Positions 46,996 through 57,711 of a DNA stretch of 64,000 nucleotides are shown here, one piece after another; position 1 is the first letter of the stretch, and each line of letters begins with the position of its first letter. The notes beneath the pieces were generated by a model. The model was not told the origin of the DNA. It saw only the letters and a program-made list of their open reading frames with translations, and did no database searches. Origin of the DNA: Enterobacter sp. 638 (GTDB taxonomy: Bacteria > Pseudomonadota > Gammaproteobacteria > Enterobacterales > Enterobacteriaceae). The stretch spans positions 1,302,001 to 1,366,000 of the forward strand of contig NC_009436.1 in assembly GCF_000016325.1 (NCBI RefSeq), in the 5' to 3' direction. A program made the position numbers and the translations under genes.

Positions 46996-47712
46996 ATGAA
47001 ACTCGAATTCTCAGTTTATCGTTATAACCCGGATGTAGATGACGCTCCGCATATGCAGGATTACGTCCTGGAGGCGGAAGAAGGTCGCGACATGATGCTG
47101 CTTGACGCATTAATGCTGCTGAAAGAAAAGGATCCGACACTGTCGTTTCGTCGTTCCTGCCGTGAAGGGGTGTGTGGCTCCGACGGTCTAAACATGAACG
47201 GCAAAAATGGTCTGGCCTGTATCACCCCGATTTCAGCGTTGCAGCGTGCGGGACAGAAAATTGTTATCCGTCCTTTGCCTGGTCTGCCGGTCGTGCGCGA
47301 TTTGGTGGTGGACATGGGACAATTCTATGCACAATATGAGAAGATTAAGCCTTACTTGTTGAATAATGGGCAAAATCCACCGGCTCGCGAGCATTTACAG
47401 TCTCCAGAGCAGCGTGAAAAACTCGATGGCCTGTATGAGTGTATTCTTTGTGCATGTTGTTCGACGTCTTGTCCGTCATTCTGGTGGAATCCGGACAAGT
47501 TTATCGGTCCAGCGGGTCTGCTCGCTGCGTATCGTTTCCTGATTGATAGCCGCGATACCGAAACCGATAGTCGTCTGGAAGGGTTGAGTGATGCTTTCAG
47601 CGTATTCCGCTGCCATAGCATTATGAACTGCGTCAGTGTATGTCCTAAAGGACTGAACCCGACGCGCGCCATCGGCCACATTAAGTCGATGCTGTTGCAA
47701 CGCAGTGCATAA
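46996..47712 (+). CDS. sdhB: Succinate dehydrogenase iron-sulfur subunit SdhB
   Basis: A 238-aa electron carrier of complex II. The [2Fe-2S] cysteines are in SCREGVCGSDGLNMNG and LAC, and the [4Fe-4S] and [3Fe-4S] cysteines in CILCACCSTSCP and CHSIMNCVSVCPKGLNP. It follows sdhA by 15 nt. The long gap to sucA (347 nt) contains two palindromic elements. Confidence 0.97.
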   Translation: MKLEFSVYRYNPDVDDAPHMQDYVLEAEEGRDMMLLDALMLLKEKDPTLSFRRSCREGVCGSDGLNMNGKNGLACITPISALQRAGQKIVIRPLPGLPVVRDLVVDMGQFYAQYEKIKPYLLNNGQNPPAREHLQSPEQREKLDGLYECILCACCSTSCPSFWWNPDKFIGPAGLLAAYRFLIDSRDTETDSRLEGLSDAFSVFRCHSIMNCVSVCPKGLNPTRAIGHIKSMLLQRSA

Positions 47713-47745
47713 GTAAGAAGAGGGGAGCGTTTTCCCCTCGCCTGA

Positions 47746-47766
47746 CCCTCTCCCAACAGGAGAGGG
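47746..47766 (+). repeat. Short CCCTCTCC/GGAGAGGG hairpin after sdhB
   Basis: CCCTCTCC (47746-47753) and GGAGAGGG (47759-47766) close a 5-nt loop, just after another small hairpin (AGGGGAGCG...CCCCT, about 47720-47738). Related forms lie at 3160-3184 and near 42231-42250. It could stabilise the sdhCDAB segment of the mRNA. Confidence 0.55.
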
Positions 47767-47783
47767 GACGGAAAGCAGGAAAT

Positions 47784-47950
47784 CTTTAAAAACCGCCACA
47801 TGGCAGTTCCAGTCATCGAGTCGTTCTGAGCGAGACAAGGCGGCAACTGAGCGCATTCCCAGGAGCATAGTTAACTATGTGACTGGGATAAGCGAAGGCA
47901 GCCAACGAAGTCGCAGCCTGAACGACAAAGATGAATGGCAGTTTTTAAAG
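47784..47950 (-). repeat. Intergenic repeat family, copy 3: a 167-bp imperfect palindrome between sdhB and sucA
   Basis: The outer arms CTTTAAAAAC and GTTTTTAAAG, then TGGCAGTT/ATGGCAG and GTCGTTC/GAACGAC blocks, are inverted around a perfect central palindrome, CATAGTTAACTATG (47866-47879). The inner part on the minus strand (CGTTGGCTGC, TTGCCGCCTT) matches copies 1 and 2. As RNA it would fold into one long imperfect hairpin within the sdh-suc transcript. The stretch 47951-48059 holds the E. coli-like sucA leader. Confidence 0.75.
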
Positions 47951-48059
47951 GTTCCTTCGCGAGCCGCACAAGAGCTCGCAGGTGAACCCCGGCACGTACA
48001 CGAGGTGTGCGTGGTAGTTTCTACGGCGAAATAAGCATAAACATGCTTAAGGGATCACG

Positions 48060-50867
48060 ATGCAGAACGGCGCAATGAAAGCCTGGCTGGACTCTTCTTT
48101 CCTCTCTGGTGCAAACCAAAGCTGGATTGAACAGCTCTATGAAGACTTCTTAACCGATCCTGACTCAGTGGACGCTAACTGGCGTTCCATGTTCCAGCAG
48201 TTACCTGGAACGGGAGTCAAACCGGATCAATTCCATTCCAAAACACGTGATTATTTCCGTCGTCTGGCGAAGGATGCCTCACGTTACTCCTCCTCGATCT
48301 CTGACCCTGATACCAATGTGAAGCAGGTTAAAGTCCTGCAGCTCATCAATGCTTATCGCTTCCGCGGTCACCAGCATGCGAACCTCGATCCGCTGGGACT
48401 GTGGCAGCAAGAACGTGTCTCGGATCTCGATCCGGCTTACCACGATCTGACCGAGGCCGATTTCCAGGAAACCTTTAACGTGGGCTCTTTTGCCAGCGGC
48501 AAAGACACGATGAAGTTGGGCGAACTGCTTGACGCGCTCAAACAAACCTACTGCGGCTCTATCGGTGCGGAATACATGCACATCATGTCTACCGACGAAA
48601 AGCGCTGGATCCAGCAGCGTATTGAGTCAGTAGCCGGTCGTCCGAGCTTTAGCACGGATGAGAAAAAGCGCTTCCTGAATGAACTGACTGCTGCGGAAGG
48701 CCTTGAGCGTTACCTCGGTGCGAAATTCCCGGGTGCAAAACGCTTCTCTCTGGAAGGCGGCGATGCATTAGTGCCGATGCTGAAAGAGCTGATCCGCCAT
48801 GCGGGCAACAGCGGTACTCGCGAAGTGGTGCTGGGTATGGCGCACCGCGGTCGTCTGAACGTGCTGGTCAACGTGCTGGGTAAAAAACCGCAGGACCTGT
48901 TCGACGAATTTGCAGGCAAACATAAAGAACATCTCGGTACGGGCGATGTGAAGTACCACATGGGCTTCTCGTCTGATATCGAAACCGACGGCGGTTTGGT
49001 TCACCTGGCGCTGGCGTTTAACCCGTCGCACCTGGAGATCGTCAGCCCGGTGGTTATTGGTTCCGTGCGTGCGCGTCTGGACAGACTCGACGAGCCAAGC
49101 AGCAATAAAGTGCTGCCAATCACCATTCACGGTGATGCAGCGGTAACCGGCCAGGGCGTGGTTCAGGAAACCCTGAACATGTCTAAAGCGCGTGGTTACG
49201 AAGTGGGCGGTACGGTTCGCATTGTTATCAACAACCAGGTGGGCTTTACGACCTCTAACCCACTGGATGCGCGCTCCAGCCCGTACTGTACCGATATCGG
49301 TAAAATGGTGCAGGCGCCGATCTTCCACGTTAATGCCGACGATCCGGAAGCGGTCGCTTTCGTGACCCGTCTGGCGCTGGATTTCCGTAATACGTTTAAA
49401 CGCGATGTGTTCATCGACCTGTTCTGCTATCGCCGTCATGGCCATAACGAAGCGGACGAGCCGAGTGCAACCCAGCCGCTGATGTATCAGAAAATCAAAA
49501 AGCATCCGACGCCGCGTAAGATCTACGCTGACAAACTGGAAGCTGAAAAAACCGCGACGCTGGAAGATGCCACTGAGCTGGTGAATCTTTACCGTGATGC
49601 GCTGGACGCGGGCGAATGTGTGGTGAAAGAGCTGCGTCCGATGAATATGCACTCCTTTACCTGGTCGCCGTACCTCAACCACGAATGGGATGAGAGCTAC
49701 CCGAACAAGGTTGAAACCAAGCGCCTGCAAGAGCTGGCGAAGCGTATCAGCACCGTGCCAGACGCTATCGAAATGCAGGCGCGCGTGTCGAAAATATACA
49801 CCGATCGTCAGTCCATGGCGGCAGGTGAGAAGCTGTTCGACTGGGGTGGCGCAGAAAATCTGGCCTACGCCACGCTGGTAGATGAAGGCATTCCGGTACG
49901 TCTTTCCGGTGAAGATGCGGGCCGTGGCACGTTCTTCCACCGCCATGCGGTGATTCACAACCAGACTAACGGTTCAACGTACACCCCGCTGCAGCATGTG
50001 CATAACGGTCAGGGCTCGTTCAGAGTCTGGGATTCCGTGCTGTCTGAAGAAGCGGTGCTGGCCTTCGAATACGGTTACGCCACGGCTGAGCCGCGCACGC
50101 TGACCATCTGGGAAGCGCAGTTTGGTGACTTTGCCAACGGTGCGCAGGTGGTTATCGACCAGTTCATCAGCTCTGGCGAGCAGAAGTGGGGCCGTATGTG
50201 TGGCCTGGTGATGCTGCTGCCGCACGGCTACGAAGGACAGGGCCCAGAGCACTCCTCTGCGCGTCTGGAACGTTATTTGCAACTCTGCGCTGAACAGAAT
50301 ATGCAGGTTTGCGTGCCGTCAACGCCAGCGCAGGTTTACCACATGCTGCGTCGTCAGGCGCTGCGCGGTATGCGCCGTCCACTGATTGTGATGTCGCCGA
50401 AATCTCTGCTGCGTCACCCGTTGGCAGTGTCTACGCTGGATGAACTGGCGAACGGCGCCTTCCAGCCAGCGATTGGCGAGATTGACGCGCTGGATCCGCA
50501 GGCCGTGAAGCGTGTTGTGATGTGTTCTGGTAAGGTTTATTACGACCTGCTTGAACAGCGCCGTAAAAACGATCAGAAAGATGTCGCCATCGTGCGCATC
50601 GAGCAGCTTTATCCGTTCCCGCACCAGGCGGTGCAGGAAGCGCTAAAACCGTACGCACACGTACATGATTTTGTCTGGTGCCAGGAAGAGCCGCTTAACC
50701 AGGGCGCATGGTACTGCAGTCAGCATCATTTCCGTGATGTGATTCCATTTGGGTCTGGTCTGCGTTATGCAGGTCGCCCGGCCTCCGCTTCACCTGCGGT
50801 AGGGTATATGTCCGTTCACCAGAAGCAACAGCAAGATCTGGTCAATGACGCGCTGAACGTCGATTAA
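48060..50867 (+). CDS. sucA: 2-oxoglutarate dehydrogenase E1 component SucA
   Basis: A 935-aa thiamine-diphosphate enzyme that decarboxylates 2-oxoglutarate and passes succinyl to SucB. The N-terminal E2-binding segment is [19 protein letters not shown]. Active-site and cofactor motifs are [24 protein letters not shown], the metal-binding NNQVGFTT region and [14 protein letters not shown]. It is two residues longer than E. coli SucA because of a small change near residue 192 ([12 protein letters not shown]). ATG at 48060 follows TAAGGGATCACG. Confidence 0.97.
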   Translation: MQNGAMKAWLDSSFLSGANQSWIEQLYEDFLTDPDSVDANWRSMFQQLPGTGVKPDQFHSKTRDYFRRLAKDASRYSSSISDPDTNVKQVKVLQLINAYRFRGHQHANLDPLGLWQQERVSDLDPAYHDLTEADFQETFNVGSFASGKDTMKLGELLDALKQTYCGSIGAEYMHIMSTDEKRWIQQRIESVAGRPSFSTDEKKRFLNELTAAEGLERYLGAKFPGAKRFSLEGGDALVPMLKELIRHAGNSGTREVVLGMAHRGRLNVLVNVLGKKPQDLFDEFAGKHKEHLGTGDVKYHMGFSSDIETDGGLVHLALAFNPSHLEIVSPVVIGSVRARLDRLDEPSSNKVLPITIHGDAAVTGQGVVQETLNMSKARGYEVGGTVRIVINNQVGFTTSNPLDARSSPYCTDIGKMVQAPIFHVNADDPEAVAFVTRLALDFRNTFKRDVFIDLFCYRRHGHNEADEPSATQPLMYQKIKKHPTPRKIYADKLEAEKTATLEDATELVNLYRDALDAGECVVKELRPMNMHSFTWSPYLNHEWDESYPNKVETKRLQELAKRISTVPDAIEMQARVSKIYTDRQSMAAGEKLFDWGGAENLAYATLVDEGIPVRLSGEDAGRGTFFHRHAVIHNQTNGSTYTPLQHVHNGQGSFRVWDSVLSEEAVLAFEYGYATAEPRTLTIWEAQFGDFANGAQVVIDQFISSGEQKWGRMCGLVMLLPHGYEGQGPEHSSARLERYLQLCAEQNMQVCVPSTPAQVYHMLRRQALRGMRRPLIVMSPKSLLRHPLAVSTLDELANGAFQPAIGEIDALDPQAVKRVVMCSGKVYYDLLEQRRKNDQKDVAIVRIEQLYPFPHQAVQEALKPYAHVHDFVWCQEEPLNQGAWYCSQHHFRDVIPFGSGLRYAGRPASASPAVGYMSVHQKQQQDLVNDALNVD

Positions 50868-50881
50868 TTAAAGGATACATA

Positions 50882-52117
50882 ATGAGTAGCGTAGATATTC
50901 TTGTTCCCGACCTGCCTGAATCCGTGGCTGACGCAACGGTAGCGACCTGGCATAAAAAACCGGGCGATAGCGTTAAGCGCGATGAAGTGCTGGTAGAAAT
51001 CGAAACTGACAAAGTGGTACTGGAAGTACCGGCATCGGCGGATGGCATTCTGGATGCAGTGCTGGAAGATGAAGGCACGACCGTGACCTCTCGCCAGATT
51101 CTGGGTCGCCTGCGTGAAGGCAATAGCGGTGGTAAAGAGTCCAGCGCCAAGTCTGAAAGCAAAGAGTCCACGCCGGCTCAGCGTCAGCAAGCCTCTCTAT
51201 CCGAGCAGAGCAACGATGCACTTAGCCCAGCGATCCGTCGCCTGCTGAGTGAACATAACCTCGAAGCCAGCGCTATCAAAGGCACTGGCGTGGGTGGCCG
51301 TCTGACGCGTGAAGATGTTGAAAAACATCTGGCGAAAGCACCAGCCAAAGAAGAAGCCGAAGCGCCGGCAGCCGCGTCTGCTCCAGCTACCGCTACCGCA
51401 CAGCCTGCTCTGGGTGCACGTAGCGAAAAACGTGTGCCGATGACGCGCCTGCGTAAGCGTGTGGCTGAGCGTCTGCTGGAAGCGAAAAACTCCACCGCGA
51501 TGCTGACGACCTTCAACGAAGTCAACATGAAGCCGATCATGGATCTGCGTAAGCAGTACGGTGATGCGTTTGAAAAACGCCACGGTATCCGTTTGGGCTT
51601 TATGTCTTTCTATGTGAAAGCGGTTGTTGAAGCGCTGAAACGCTATCCGGAAGTCAACGCGTCTATCGATGGCGAAGACGTGGTGTATCACAACTATTTC
51701 GATGTGAGCATGGCCGTTTCTACACCGCGTGGCCTGGTGACCCCAGTTCTGCGTGATGTGGATACCCTGGGCATGGCTGACATCGAGAAACGCATCAAAG
51801 AGCTGGCCCTGAAAGGCCGTGACGGCAAACTGACCGTGGAAGACCTGACTGGCGGTAACTTCACCATTACCAACGGCGGTGTGTTTGGTTCGTTAATGTC
51901 TACGCCAATTATCAACCCGCCGCAGAGCGCGATCCTGGGCATGCATGCCATTAAAGATCGTCCAATGGCGGTCGACGGTAAAGTAGAGATCCTGCCAATG
52001 ATGTACCTAGCACTCTCTTACGATCACCGTCTGATTGATGGCCGTGAGTCGGTTGGTTATCTGGTGGCGATTAAAGAGCTGCTGGAAGATCCAACGCGTC
52101 TTCTGCTGGACGTGTAG
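50882..52117 (+). CDS. sucB: Dihydrolipoyl succinyltransferase (E2) SucB
   Basis: The 411-aa core of the 2-oxoglutarate dehydrogenase complex. The lipoyl domain has Lys44 ([11 protein letters not shown]), the peripheral-subunit-binding domain is near 110-150 ([27 protein letters not shown]), and the catalytic domain has His382 in [11 protein letters not shown]. The Ala/Pro/Glu-rich linker near 155-180 makes it about six residues longer than E. coli SucB. It follows sucA by 14 nt. Confidence 0.97.
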   Translation: MSSVDILVPDLPESVADATVATWHKKPGDSVKRDEVLVEIETDKVVLEVPASADGILDAVLEDEGTTVTSRQILGRLREGNSGGKESSAKSESKESTPAQRQQASLSEQSNDALSPAIRRLLSEHNLEASAIKGTGVGGRLTREDVEKHLAKAPAKEEAEAPAAASAPATATAQPALGARSEKRVPMTRLRKRVAERLLEAKNSTAMLTTFNEVNMKPIMDLRKQYGDAFEKRHGIRLGFMSFYVKAVVEALKRYPEVNASIDGEDVVYHNYFDVSMAVSTPRGLVTPVLRDVDTLGMADIEKRIKELALKGRDGKLTVEDLTGGNFTITNGGVFGSLMSTPIINPPQSAILGMHAIKDRPMAVDGKVEILPMMYLALSYDHRLIDGRESVGYLVAIKELLEDPTRLLLDV

Positions 52118-52130
52118 TTTTTGCAGTATT

Positions 52131-52156
52131 GCCCGGCGACACAGCGTTTGCCGGGC
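52131..52156 (+). repeat. REP-like unit between sucB and sucC
   Basis: GCCCGGC (52131-52137) and GCCGGGC (52150-52156) are inverted around 12 nt and followed by CTATAA, the REP layout. It sits in the 86-nt sucB-sucC gap and may set relative mRNA stability of the two halves of the operon. Confidence 0.7.
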
Positions 52157-52203
52157 CTATAAAAAGCCTCACCTAACGATTACCTGAAGGATGGATAGAA
52201 CAC

Positions 52204-53370
52204 ATGAACTTACATGAATATCAGGCCAAACAGCTGTTTGCCCGGTATGGCTTACCGGCTCCGGTGGGTTATGCTTGTAATACCCCACGCGAAGCAGAAG
52301 AAGCCGCATCTAAAATCGGTTCCGGCCCTTGGGTAGTTAAGTGTCAGGTTCACGCTGGCGGCCGCGGTAAAGCGGGCGGCGTGAAAGTGGTTAAGAGCAA
52401 AGAAGAGATTCGTGCTTTTGCCGAGCATTGGCTTGGCAAACGCCTGGTGACGTATCAAACAGATGCGAACGGCCAGCCGGTCAATCAGATTCTGGTGGAA
52501 GCGGCGACCGATATCGCCAAAGAATTGTACCTCGGCGCAGTGGTAGACCGTAGCTCACGTCGCGTGGTATTCATGGCGTCTACCGAAGGCGGCGTGGAAA
52601 TCGAAAAAGTAGCGGAAGAAACGCCGCATCTGATTCACAAAGTGGCTATCGATCCGCTGGCAGGCCCTATGCCTTACCAGGGTCGCGAGCTGGCATTCAA
52701 ACTGGGTCTGGAAGGTAAACTGGTTCAACAGTTCACCAAAATCTTCATGGGCCTGGCGAAGATTTTCCTCGAACGCGATCTGGCGCTGATCGAAATCAAC
52801 CCGCTGGTTATCACCACGCAGGGCGACCTGATCTGCCTCGATGGCAAACTCGGCGCTGACGGTAACGCCCTGTTCCGCCAGTCTGACCTGCGCGAAATGC
52901 GTGACCAGTCTCAGGAAGACCCGCGTGAAGCGCAGGCTGCACAGTGGGAACTGAACTACGTGGCGCTGGACGGTAACATCGGCTGCATGGTTAACGGTGC
53001 GGGCCTGGCAATGGGCACCATGGACATCGTTAAACTGCACGGCGGCGAGCCGGCAAACTTCCTCGATGTCGGCGGTGGCGCGACCAAAGAGCGCGTGACC
53101 GAAGCGTTCAAAATCATTCTCTCTGACGACAAAGTCAAAGCCGTTCTGGTGAACATCTTCGGCGGTATTGTGCGTTGCGATCTGATCGCTGACGGCATTA
53201 TCGGTGCGGTCGAAGAAGTGGGCGTGAACGTCCCGGTTGTGGTTCGTCTGGAAGGGAACAACGCTGAACTCGGCGCGAAAAAACTGGCTGACAGCGGCCT
53301 GAATATTATTGCAGCGAAAAGTCTGACGGATGCAGCTCAGCAGGTTGTTGCCGCCGTGGAGGGGAAATAA
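52204..53370 (+). CDS. sucC: Succinyl-CoA synthetase beta subunit SucC
   Basis: A 388-aa ATP-grasp subunit that couples succinyl-CoA cleavage to ATP formation. N-terminal [15 protein letters not shown], the nucleotide loop [16 protein letters not shown] and Mg-binding LIEINPLV are visible. The C-terminal [16 protein letters not shown] region binds the other subunit. Its TAA stop shares a base with the sucD ATG. Confidence 0.97.
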   Translation: MNLHEYQAKQLFARYGLPAPVGYACNTPREAEEAASKIGSGPWVVKCQVHAGGRGKAGGVKVVKSKEEIRAFAEHWLGKRLVTYQTDANGQPVNQILVEAATDIAKELYLGAVVDRSSRRVVFMASTEGGVEIEKVAEETPHLIHKVAIDPLAGPMPYQGRELAFKLGLEGKLVQQFTKIFMGLAKIFLERDLALIEINPLVITTQGDLICLDGKLGADGNALFRQSDLREMRDQSQEDPREAQAAQWELNYVALDGNIGCMVNGAGLAMGTMDIVKLHGGEPANFLDVGGGATKERVTEAFKIILSDDKVKAVLVNIFGGIVRCDLIADGIIGAVEEVGVNVPVVVRLEGNNAELGAKKLADSGLNIIAAKSLTDAAQQVVAAVEGK

Positions 53371-54239
53371 TGTCCGTTTTGATTGATAAGAACACTAAAG
53401 TTATCTGCCAGGGCTTCACCGGTAGCCAGGGGACTTTCCACTCCGAACAAGCGATTGCTTACGGTACGCAGATGGTTGGCGGCGTAACGCCAGGCAAAGG
53501 CGGCACCACGCATCTGGGACTGCCGGTGTTTAACACCGTGCGTGAAGCCGTAGAAGCAACGGGCGCTACCGCGACCGTTATCTACGTTCCGGCTCCGTTC
53601 TGCAAAGATTCCATTCTGGAAGCCATCGACGCAGGCATCAAGCTCATCATCACCATCACCGAAGGCATCCCGACGCTGGATATGCTGACCGTGAAAGTGA
53701 AGCTGGATGAAGCGGGCGTGCGCATGATTGGCCCGAACTGCCCAGGTGTTATCACCCCAGGCGAATGCAAAATCGGCATCATGCCGGGCCACATTCACAA
53801 GCCGGGCAAAGTGGGTATCGTGTCTCGCTCCGGTACGCTGACCTATGAAGCGGTTAAACAGACCACGGATTACGGTTTTGGCCAGTCCACCTGTGTGGGC
53901 ATCGGCGGTGACCCGATCCCTGGCTCTAACTTCATCGACATCCTGAAGCTGTTCCAGGAAGATCCGCAGACCGAAGCGATCGTGATGATCGGCGAGATCG
54001 GCGGTAGCGCGGAAGAAGAAGCGGCTGCGTATATCAAAGACCACGTGACCAAGCCTGTTGTGGGTTATATCGCGGGTGTGACTGCGCCGAAAGGCAAACG
54101 TATGGGCCACGCGGGCGCTATCATCGCGGGTGGTAAAGGCACTGCGGATGAAAAATTCGCTGCGCTGGAAGCGGCAGGCGTGAAAACCGTTCGCAGCCTG
54201 GCGGATATCGGTGACGCGCTGAAAGCTATCATTAAGTAA
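53370..54239 (+). CDS. sucD: Succinyl-CoA synthetase alpha subunit SucD
   Basis: A 289-aa CoA-binding subunit, the E. coli length. The active-site His247 counting Met ([11 protein letters not shown]) is phosphorylated. The CoA-binding N-terminus has [15 protein letters not shown] and [14 protein letters not shown]. It is coupled to sucC by a one-base overlap. It is the last coding gene of sdhCDAB-sucABCD and is followed by the SdhX small RNA. Confidence 0.97.
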   Translation: MSVLIDKNTKVICQGFTGSQGTFHSEQAIAYGTQMVGGVTPGKGGTTHLGLPVFNTVREAVEATGATATVIYVPAPFCKDSILEAIDAGIKLIITITEGIPTLDMLTVKVKLDEAGVRMIGPNCPGVITPGECKIGIMPGHIHKPGKVGIVSRSGTLTYEAVKQTTDYGFGQSTCVGIGGDPIPGSNFIDILKLFQEDPQTEAIVMIGEIGGSAEEEAAAYIKDHVTKPVVGYIAGVTAPKGKRMGHAGAIIAGGKGTADEKFAALEAAGVKTVRSLADIGDALKAIIK

Positions 54240-54323
54240 ATCCTCTCTGCTCTCCGGAAGGGGAGCTTTGACATAATAAATGTCCGTTTCGACATGGTTG
54301 GCCGCTGAAGAGCGGCCTTTTTT
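54240..54323 (+). ncRNA. sdhX: SdhX (RybD) small RNA in the 3' UTR of the sdh-suc operon
   Basis: The 3' UTR ends in the terminator GGCCGCT, loop GAAG, AGCGGCC and TTTTTT (54300-54323), with the single-stranded segment CCGTTTCGACATGGTT just before it. In E. coli this end is processed into the roughly 38-nt SdhX, which would be about 54286-54323 here. SdhX pairs with ackA mRNA through the region around CGACATGG and links TCA activity to acetate metabolism. The hairpin is also the operon terminator. The exact 5' end of the mature RNA is not set by sequence alone. Confidence 0.78.
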
Positions 54324-54973
54324 ATTGATAGCTTCGCAATTTGGTGCGAATAAAATGTGTTAATTAACAAGTTAAGAAAGGTGAATTATTTGTTATTAAA
54401 TTTAGATAAGGGAAAAGAGGAAAAAGTCACGTAGCGTCACTAATATGAAAAGTTGTTTGTTTTTTTAAAAAAGGGACAATTTACAGAGTTAATAAAAATG
54501 ACTTCTGTTTATATGAATTCCTGCACTTGATAACCTCAGCACCTGGCAGGCATACATATCATTAACATGGCCTTTACCATGATCACCTGACTTATACACC
54601 TTTTAACATTAAGCAGTGACATTGATTTAAATCAATGTTTAATCCTTGGAAAAAGGCCACAAAAGGCGTTAAATTGTCCCCGATCAAATTGGCTGAAAAG
54701 TAGTAAATTCGCTATATATTGATCACCGTCGTAAAACGTAAATCTGATTCAATAAAAACCTGTTTATTGTAAGGGCTTTGCAGCGTATTATATTTACGGG
54801 ATCAATTTGAGTTTTTAATTAACGTATTTGCAACCTTTCATCATGACTTTCTTCTTTTGCTGAAGTGAGTGACGAAGTAGGGACGCAGATAATTTTGTAT
54901 TGGGGCATGTGTGTGAACCGCTTTAGGGCGTGATTCACTCTCGGAGTCTTCATGCGATGAGCAAGGAGTCATG
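54324..54973 (+). other. Long control region upstream of cydA
   Basis: About 650 nt without a plausible gene, very A/T-rich. E. coli also has a long cydA control region with several promoters and ArcA/FNR sites. Repeated TTAATTAAC and GTTAAT elements (for example 54360-54376) look ArcA-like. An FNR box is at 54622-54635. Individual promoters could not be assigned with confidence. Confidence 0.6.
54622..54635. promoter_or_regulatory. Perfect FNR box upstream of cydA
   Basis: TTGATTTAAATCAA is a perfect match to the FNR consensus TTGAT-N4-ATCAA and a full palindrome. In E. coli, FNR represses cydAB under strict anoxia while ArcA activates it at low oxygen. Confidence 0.82.
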
Positions 54974-56542
54974 ATGTTAGATATAGTCGAACTGTCGCGC
55001 TTACAGTTTGCCTTGACCGCGATGTACCACTTCCTGTTTGTGCCACTAACGCTCGGTATGGCGTTCTTGCTGGCTATTATGGAAACGGTCTACGTCCTCT
55101 CCGGCAAACAGATTTATAAAGATATGACCAAGTTCTGGGGCAAGTTGTTTGGTATCAACTTTGCGCTGGGCGTGGCTACCGGTTTGACCATGGAGTTCCA
55201 GTTCGGGACTAACTGGTCTTACTATTCTCACTATGTTGGGGATATCTTCGGTGCGCCGCTGGCCATTGAAGGTCTGATGGCCTTCTTCCTCGAATCCACC
55301 TTTGTAGGTCTGTTCTTCTTCGGTTGGGACCGTCTGGGCAAAGTCCAGCATATGGCCGTAACCTGGCTGGTGGCACTCGGTTCGAACCTGTCCGCACTTT
55401 GGATTCTGGTGGCGAACGGCTGGATGCAGAACCCTATCGCGTCTGATTTCAACTTCGAAACCATGCGTATGGAGATGGTTAGCTTCTCTGAGCTGGTCTT
55501 GAACCCGGTCGCACAGGTGAAATTCGTCCACACCGTAGCATCTGGCTATGTGTGCGGCGCGATGTTCGTTCTGGGTATTAGTGCCTACTATATGCTGCGC
55601 GGTCGTGACTTCGCTTTCGCTAAACGTTCTTTCGCCATTGCGGCGAGTTTCGGCATGGCGGCAATCCTCTCCGTTATTGTTCTGGGTGATGAATCCGGTT
55701 ACGAAATGGGCGACGTACAGAAAACCAAACTGGCCGCTATCGAAGCAGAATGGGAAACCCAGCCTGCACCGGCAGCCTTTACCCTATTTGGTATTCCTGA
55801 CCAGGATGCGCAGGAAAACCGCTTTGCTATCCAGATTCCTTACGCGCTGGGCATCATCGCCACCCGCTCGGTCGATAAGCAGGTGACTGGCCTGAAAGAT
55901 CTGCTGGTGCAGCATGAAGAGCGTATCCGTAACGGGATGAAGGCTTACGCGCTGCTCGAACAGCTGCGTTCTGGTTCTACCGATCAGTCTGTTCGTGACC
56001 AGTTTAATGATGTGAAAAAAGACCTGGGTTACGGCCTGCTGTTGAAACGTTATACACCAAACGTTTCCGATGCGACCGAAGCGCAGATCCAACTGGCCAC
56101 CAAAGACTCGATTCCTCGCGTTGCACCGTTGTACTTCGCCTTCCGTATCATGGTGGGCAGCGGCATCATTATGTTGCTGATTATTGGTGCATCGTTCTGG
56201 TCCGTGATTCGTAACCGTATCGGCCAGAGAAAATGGCTGCTGCGCTCCGCGCTGTATGGTATGCCGCTGCCGTGGATTGCTATCGAATCAGGCTGGTTTG
56301 TTGCAGAGTATGGTCGTCAGCCATGGGCGATTGGTGAGGTGCTGCCAACGGCAGTGGCTAACTCGTCCCTGACCGCAGGCGATCTGATCTTCTCAATGCT
56401 GCTGATTTGTGGTCTGTACACCCTGTTCCTGGTGGCTGAACTGTTCCTGATGTTCAAGTTCGCACGCCTTGGTCCGAGCAGCCTGAAAACCGGTCGCTAT
56501 CACTACGAACAGTCCACTGTGGCTACTCAGCCGGCACGCTAA
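54974..56542 (+). CDS. cydA: Cytochrome bd-I ubiquinol oxidase subunit I CydA
   Basis: The 522-aa haem-bearing subunit of the high-affinity oxidase. His19 ([10 protein letters not shown]) ligates a high-spin haem. The quinol Q-loop holds [31 protein letters not shown] as in E. coli, in two blocks around residues 239-270. [13 protein letters not shown] is conserved near the C-terminus. Two ATGs are in tandem (54971, 54974). The second gives the E. coli protein and 7-nt spacing from AAGGAG. The operon continues with cydB, cydX and ybgE. Confidence 0.96.
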   Translation: MLDIVELSRLQFALTAMYHFLFVPLTLGMAFLLAIMETVYVLSGKQIYKDMTKFWGKLFGINFALGVATGLTMEFQFGTNWSYYSHYVGDIFGAPLAIEGLMAFFLESTFVGLFFFGWDRLGKVQHMAVTWLVALGSNLSALWILVANGWMQNPIASDFNFETMRMEMVSFSELVLNPVAQVKFVHTVASGYVCGAMFVLGISAYYMLRGRDFAFAKRSFAIAASFGMAAILSVIVLGDESGYEMGDVQKTKLAAIEAEWETQPAPAAFTLFGIPDQDAQENRFAIQIPYALGIIATRSVDKQVTGLKDLLVQHEERIRNGMKAYALLEQLRSGSTDQSVRDQFNDVKKDLGYGLLLKRYTPNVSDATEAQIQLATKDSIPRVAPLYFAFRIMVGSGIIMLLIIGASFWSVIRNRIGQRKWLLRSALYGMPLPWIAIESGWFVAEYGRQPWAIGEVLPTAVANSSLTAGDLIFSMLLICGLYTLFLVAELFLMFKFARLGPSSLKTGRYHYEQSTVATQPAR

Positions 56543-56557
56543 GACAGGAGTCGTGAA

Positions 56558-57697
56558 ATGATCGATTATGAAGTATTGCGTTTTATCTGGTGGCTGTTGG
56601 TCGGTATTTTACTGATTGGTTTTGCGGTCACTGACGGTTTCGACATGGGGGTGGGCATGCTCACCCGTTTCCTCGGTCGTAATGACACCGAGCGTCGAAT
56701 CATGATCAACTCCATCGCCCCGCACTGGGACGGTAACCAGGTGTGGCTGATCACCGCAGGCGGCGCGCTGTTTGCTGCCTGGCCGATGGTCTATGCCGCT
56801 GCGTTTTCTGGCTTCTATGTGGCGATGATACTGGTGTTGGCGTCTTTGTTCTTCCGTCCGGTCGGTTTTGATTACCGCTCCAAGATTGAAGACACTCGCT
56901 GGCGCAACATGTGGGACTGGGGCATCTTCATCGGTAGCTTTGTGCCGCCGCTGGTGATTGGCGTGGCGTTCGGCAACCTGTTGCAGGGCGTGCCGTTCCA
57001 CCTCGACGAGTATATGCGTCTGTACTACACCGGTAACTTCTTCCAGTTGCTGAACCCGTTCGGCCTGCTGGCAGGCGTAGTCAGCGTAGGGATGATCATT
57101 ACTCAGGGCGCAACTTATCTGCAAATGCGTACTGTTGGTGAACTGCACCTGCGTTCACGTGCTACTGCGCAGGTTGCTGCGCTGGTGACACTGGTTTGCT
57201 TCGCACTGGCTGGCGTTTGGGTTGTATACGGTATTGATGGTTACGTGGTGACATCTGCCATTAATCACGCGGCGCCGTCTAACCCGCTGACGAAAGAAGT
57301 GGCTCGCCAGGCGGGTGCATGGCTGGTGAACTTCAACACTATGCCAGCGCTGTGGGCTATCCCTGCTCTGGGTGTGTTGCTGCCGTTGCTGACCGTACTG
57401 ATGTCTCGTCTGGAAAAAGGTGCGTGGGCATTCGTGTTCTCTTCACTGACCCTGGCATGCATCATCCTGACTGCCGGTATTGCGATGTTCCCATTCGTGA
57501 TGCCGTCCAGCACGATGCTTAATGCAAGCCTGACCATGTGGGATGCGACATCCAGCCAGCTGACGCTGAACTTGATGACCTATGTTGCTGGCGTGTTTGT
57601 ACCGATTATTCTGCTGTACACCTCCTGGTGTTACTGGAAAATGTTCGGTCGAATCACGAAAGAAGACATCGAAAGCAACACCCATTCCCTGTACTAA
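56558..57697 (+). CDS. cydB: Cytochrome bd-I ubiquinol oxidase subunit II CydB
   Basis: The 379-aa structural partner of CydA, with eight to nine membrane helices. N-terminal WWLLVGILLIGFAVTDGFDMGVGML and NSIAPHWDGNQVWLITAGGALFA are family signatures; the acidic residues there form the proton/oxygen path. It follows cydA by 15 nt. Confidence 0.97.
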   Translation: MIDYEVLRFIWWLLVGILLIGFAVTDGFDMGVGMLTRFLGRNDTERRIMINSIAPHWDGNQVWLITAGGALFAAWPMVYAAAFSGFYVAMILVLASLFFRPVGFDYRSKIEDTRWRNMWDWGIFIGSFVPPLVIGVAFGNLLQGVPFHLDEYMRLYYTGNFFQLLNPFGLLAGVVSVGMIITQGATYLQMRTVGELHLRSRATAQVAALVTLVCFALAGVWVVYGIDGYVVTSAINHAAPSNPLTKEVARQAGAWLVNFNTMPALWAIPALGVLLPLLTVLMSRLEKGAWAFVFSSLTLACIILTAGIAMFPFVMPSSTMLNASLTMWDATSSQLTLNLMTYVAGVFVPIILLYTSWCYWKMFGRITKEDIESNTHSLY

Positions 57698-57711
57698 GTA
57701 AGGAGCTGAAT

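Noticed and set aside
48768..49958. 396-codon open frame on the minus strand opposite sucA
   Set aside because: Antisense to the middle of sucA, with no family motif and no ribosome site. A shadow of the strong codon bias in sucA.
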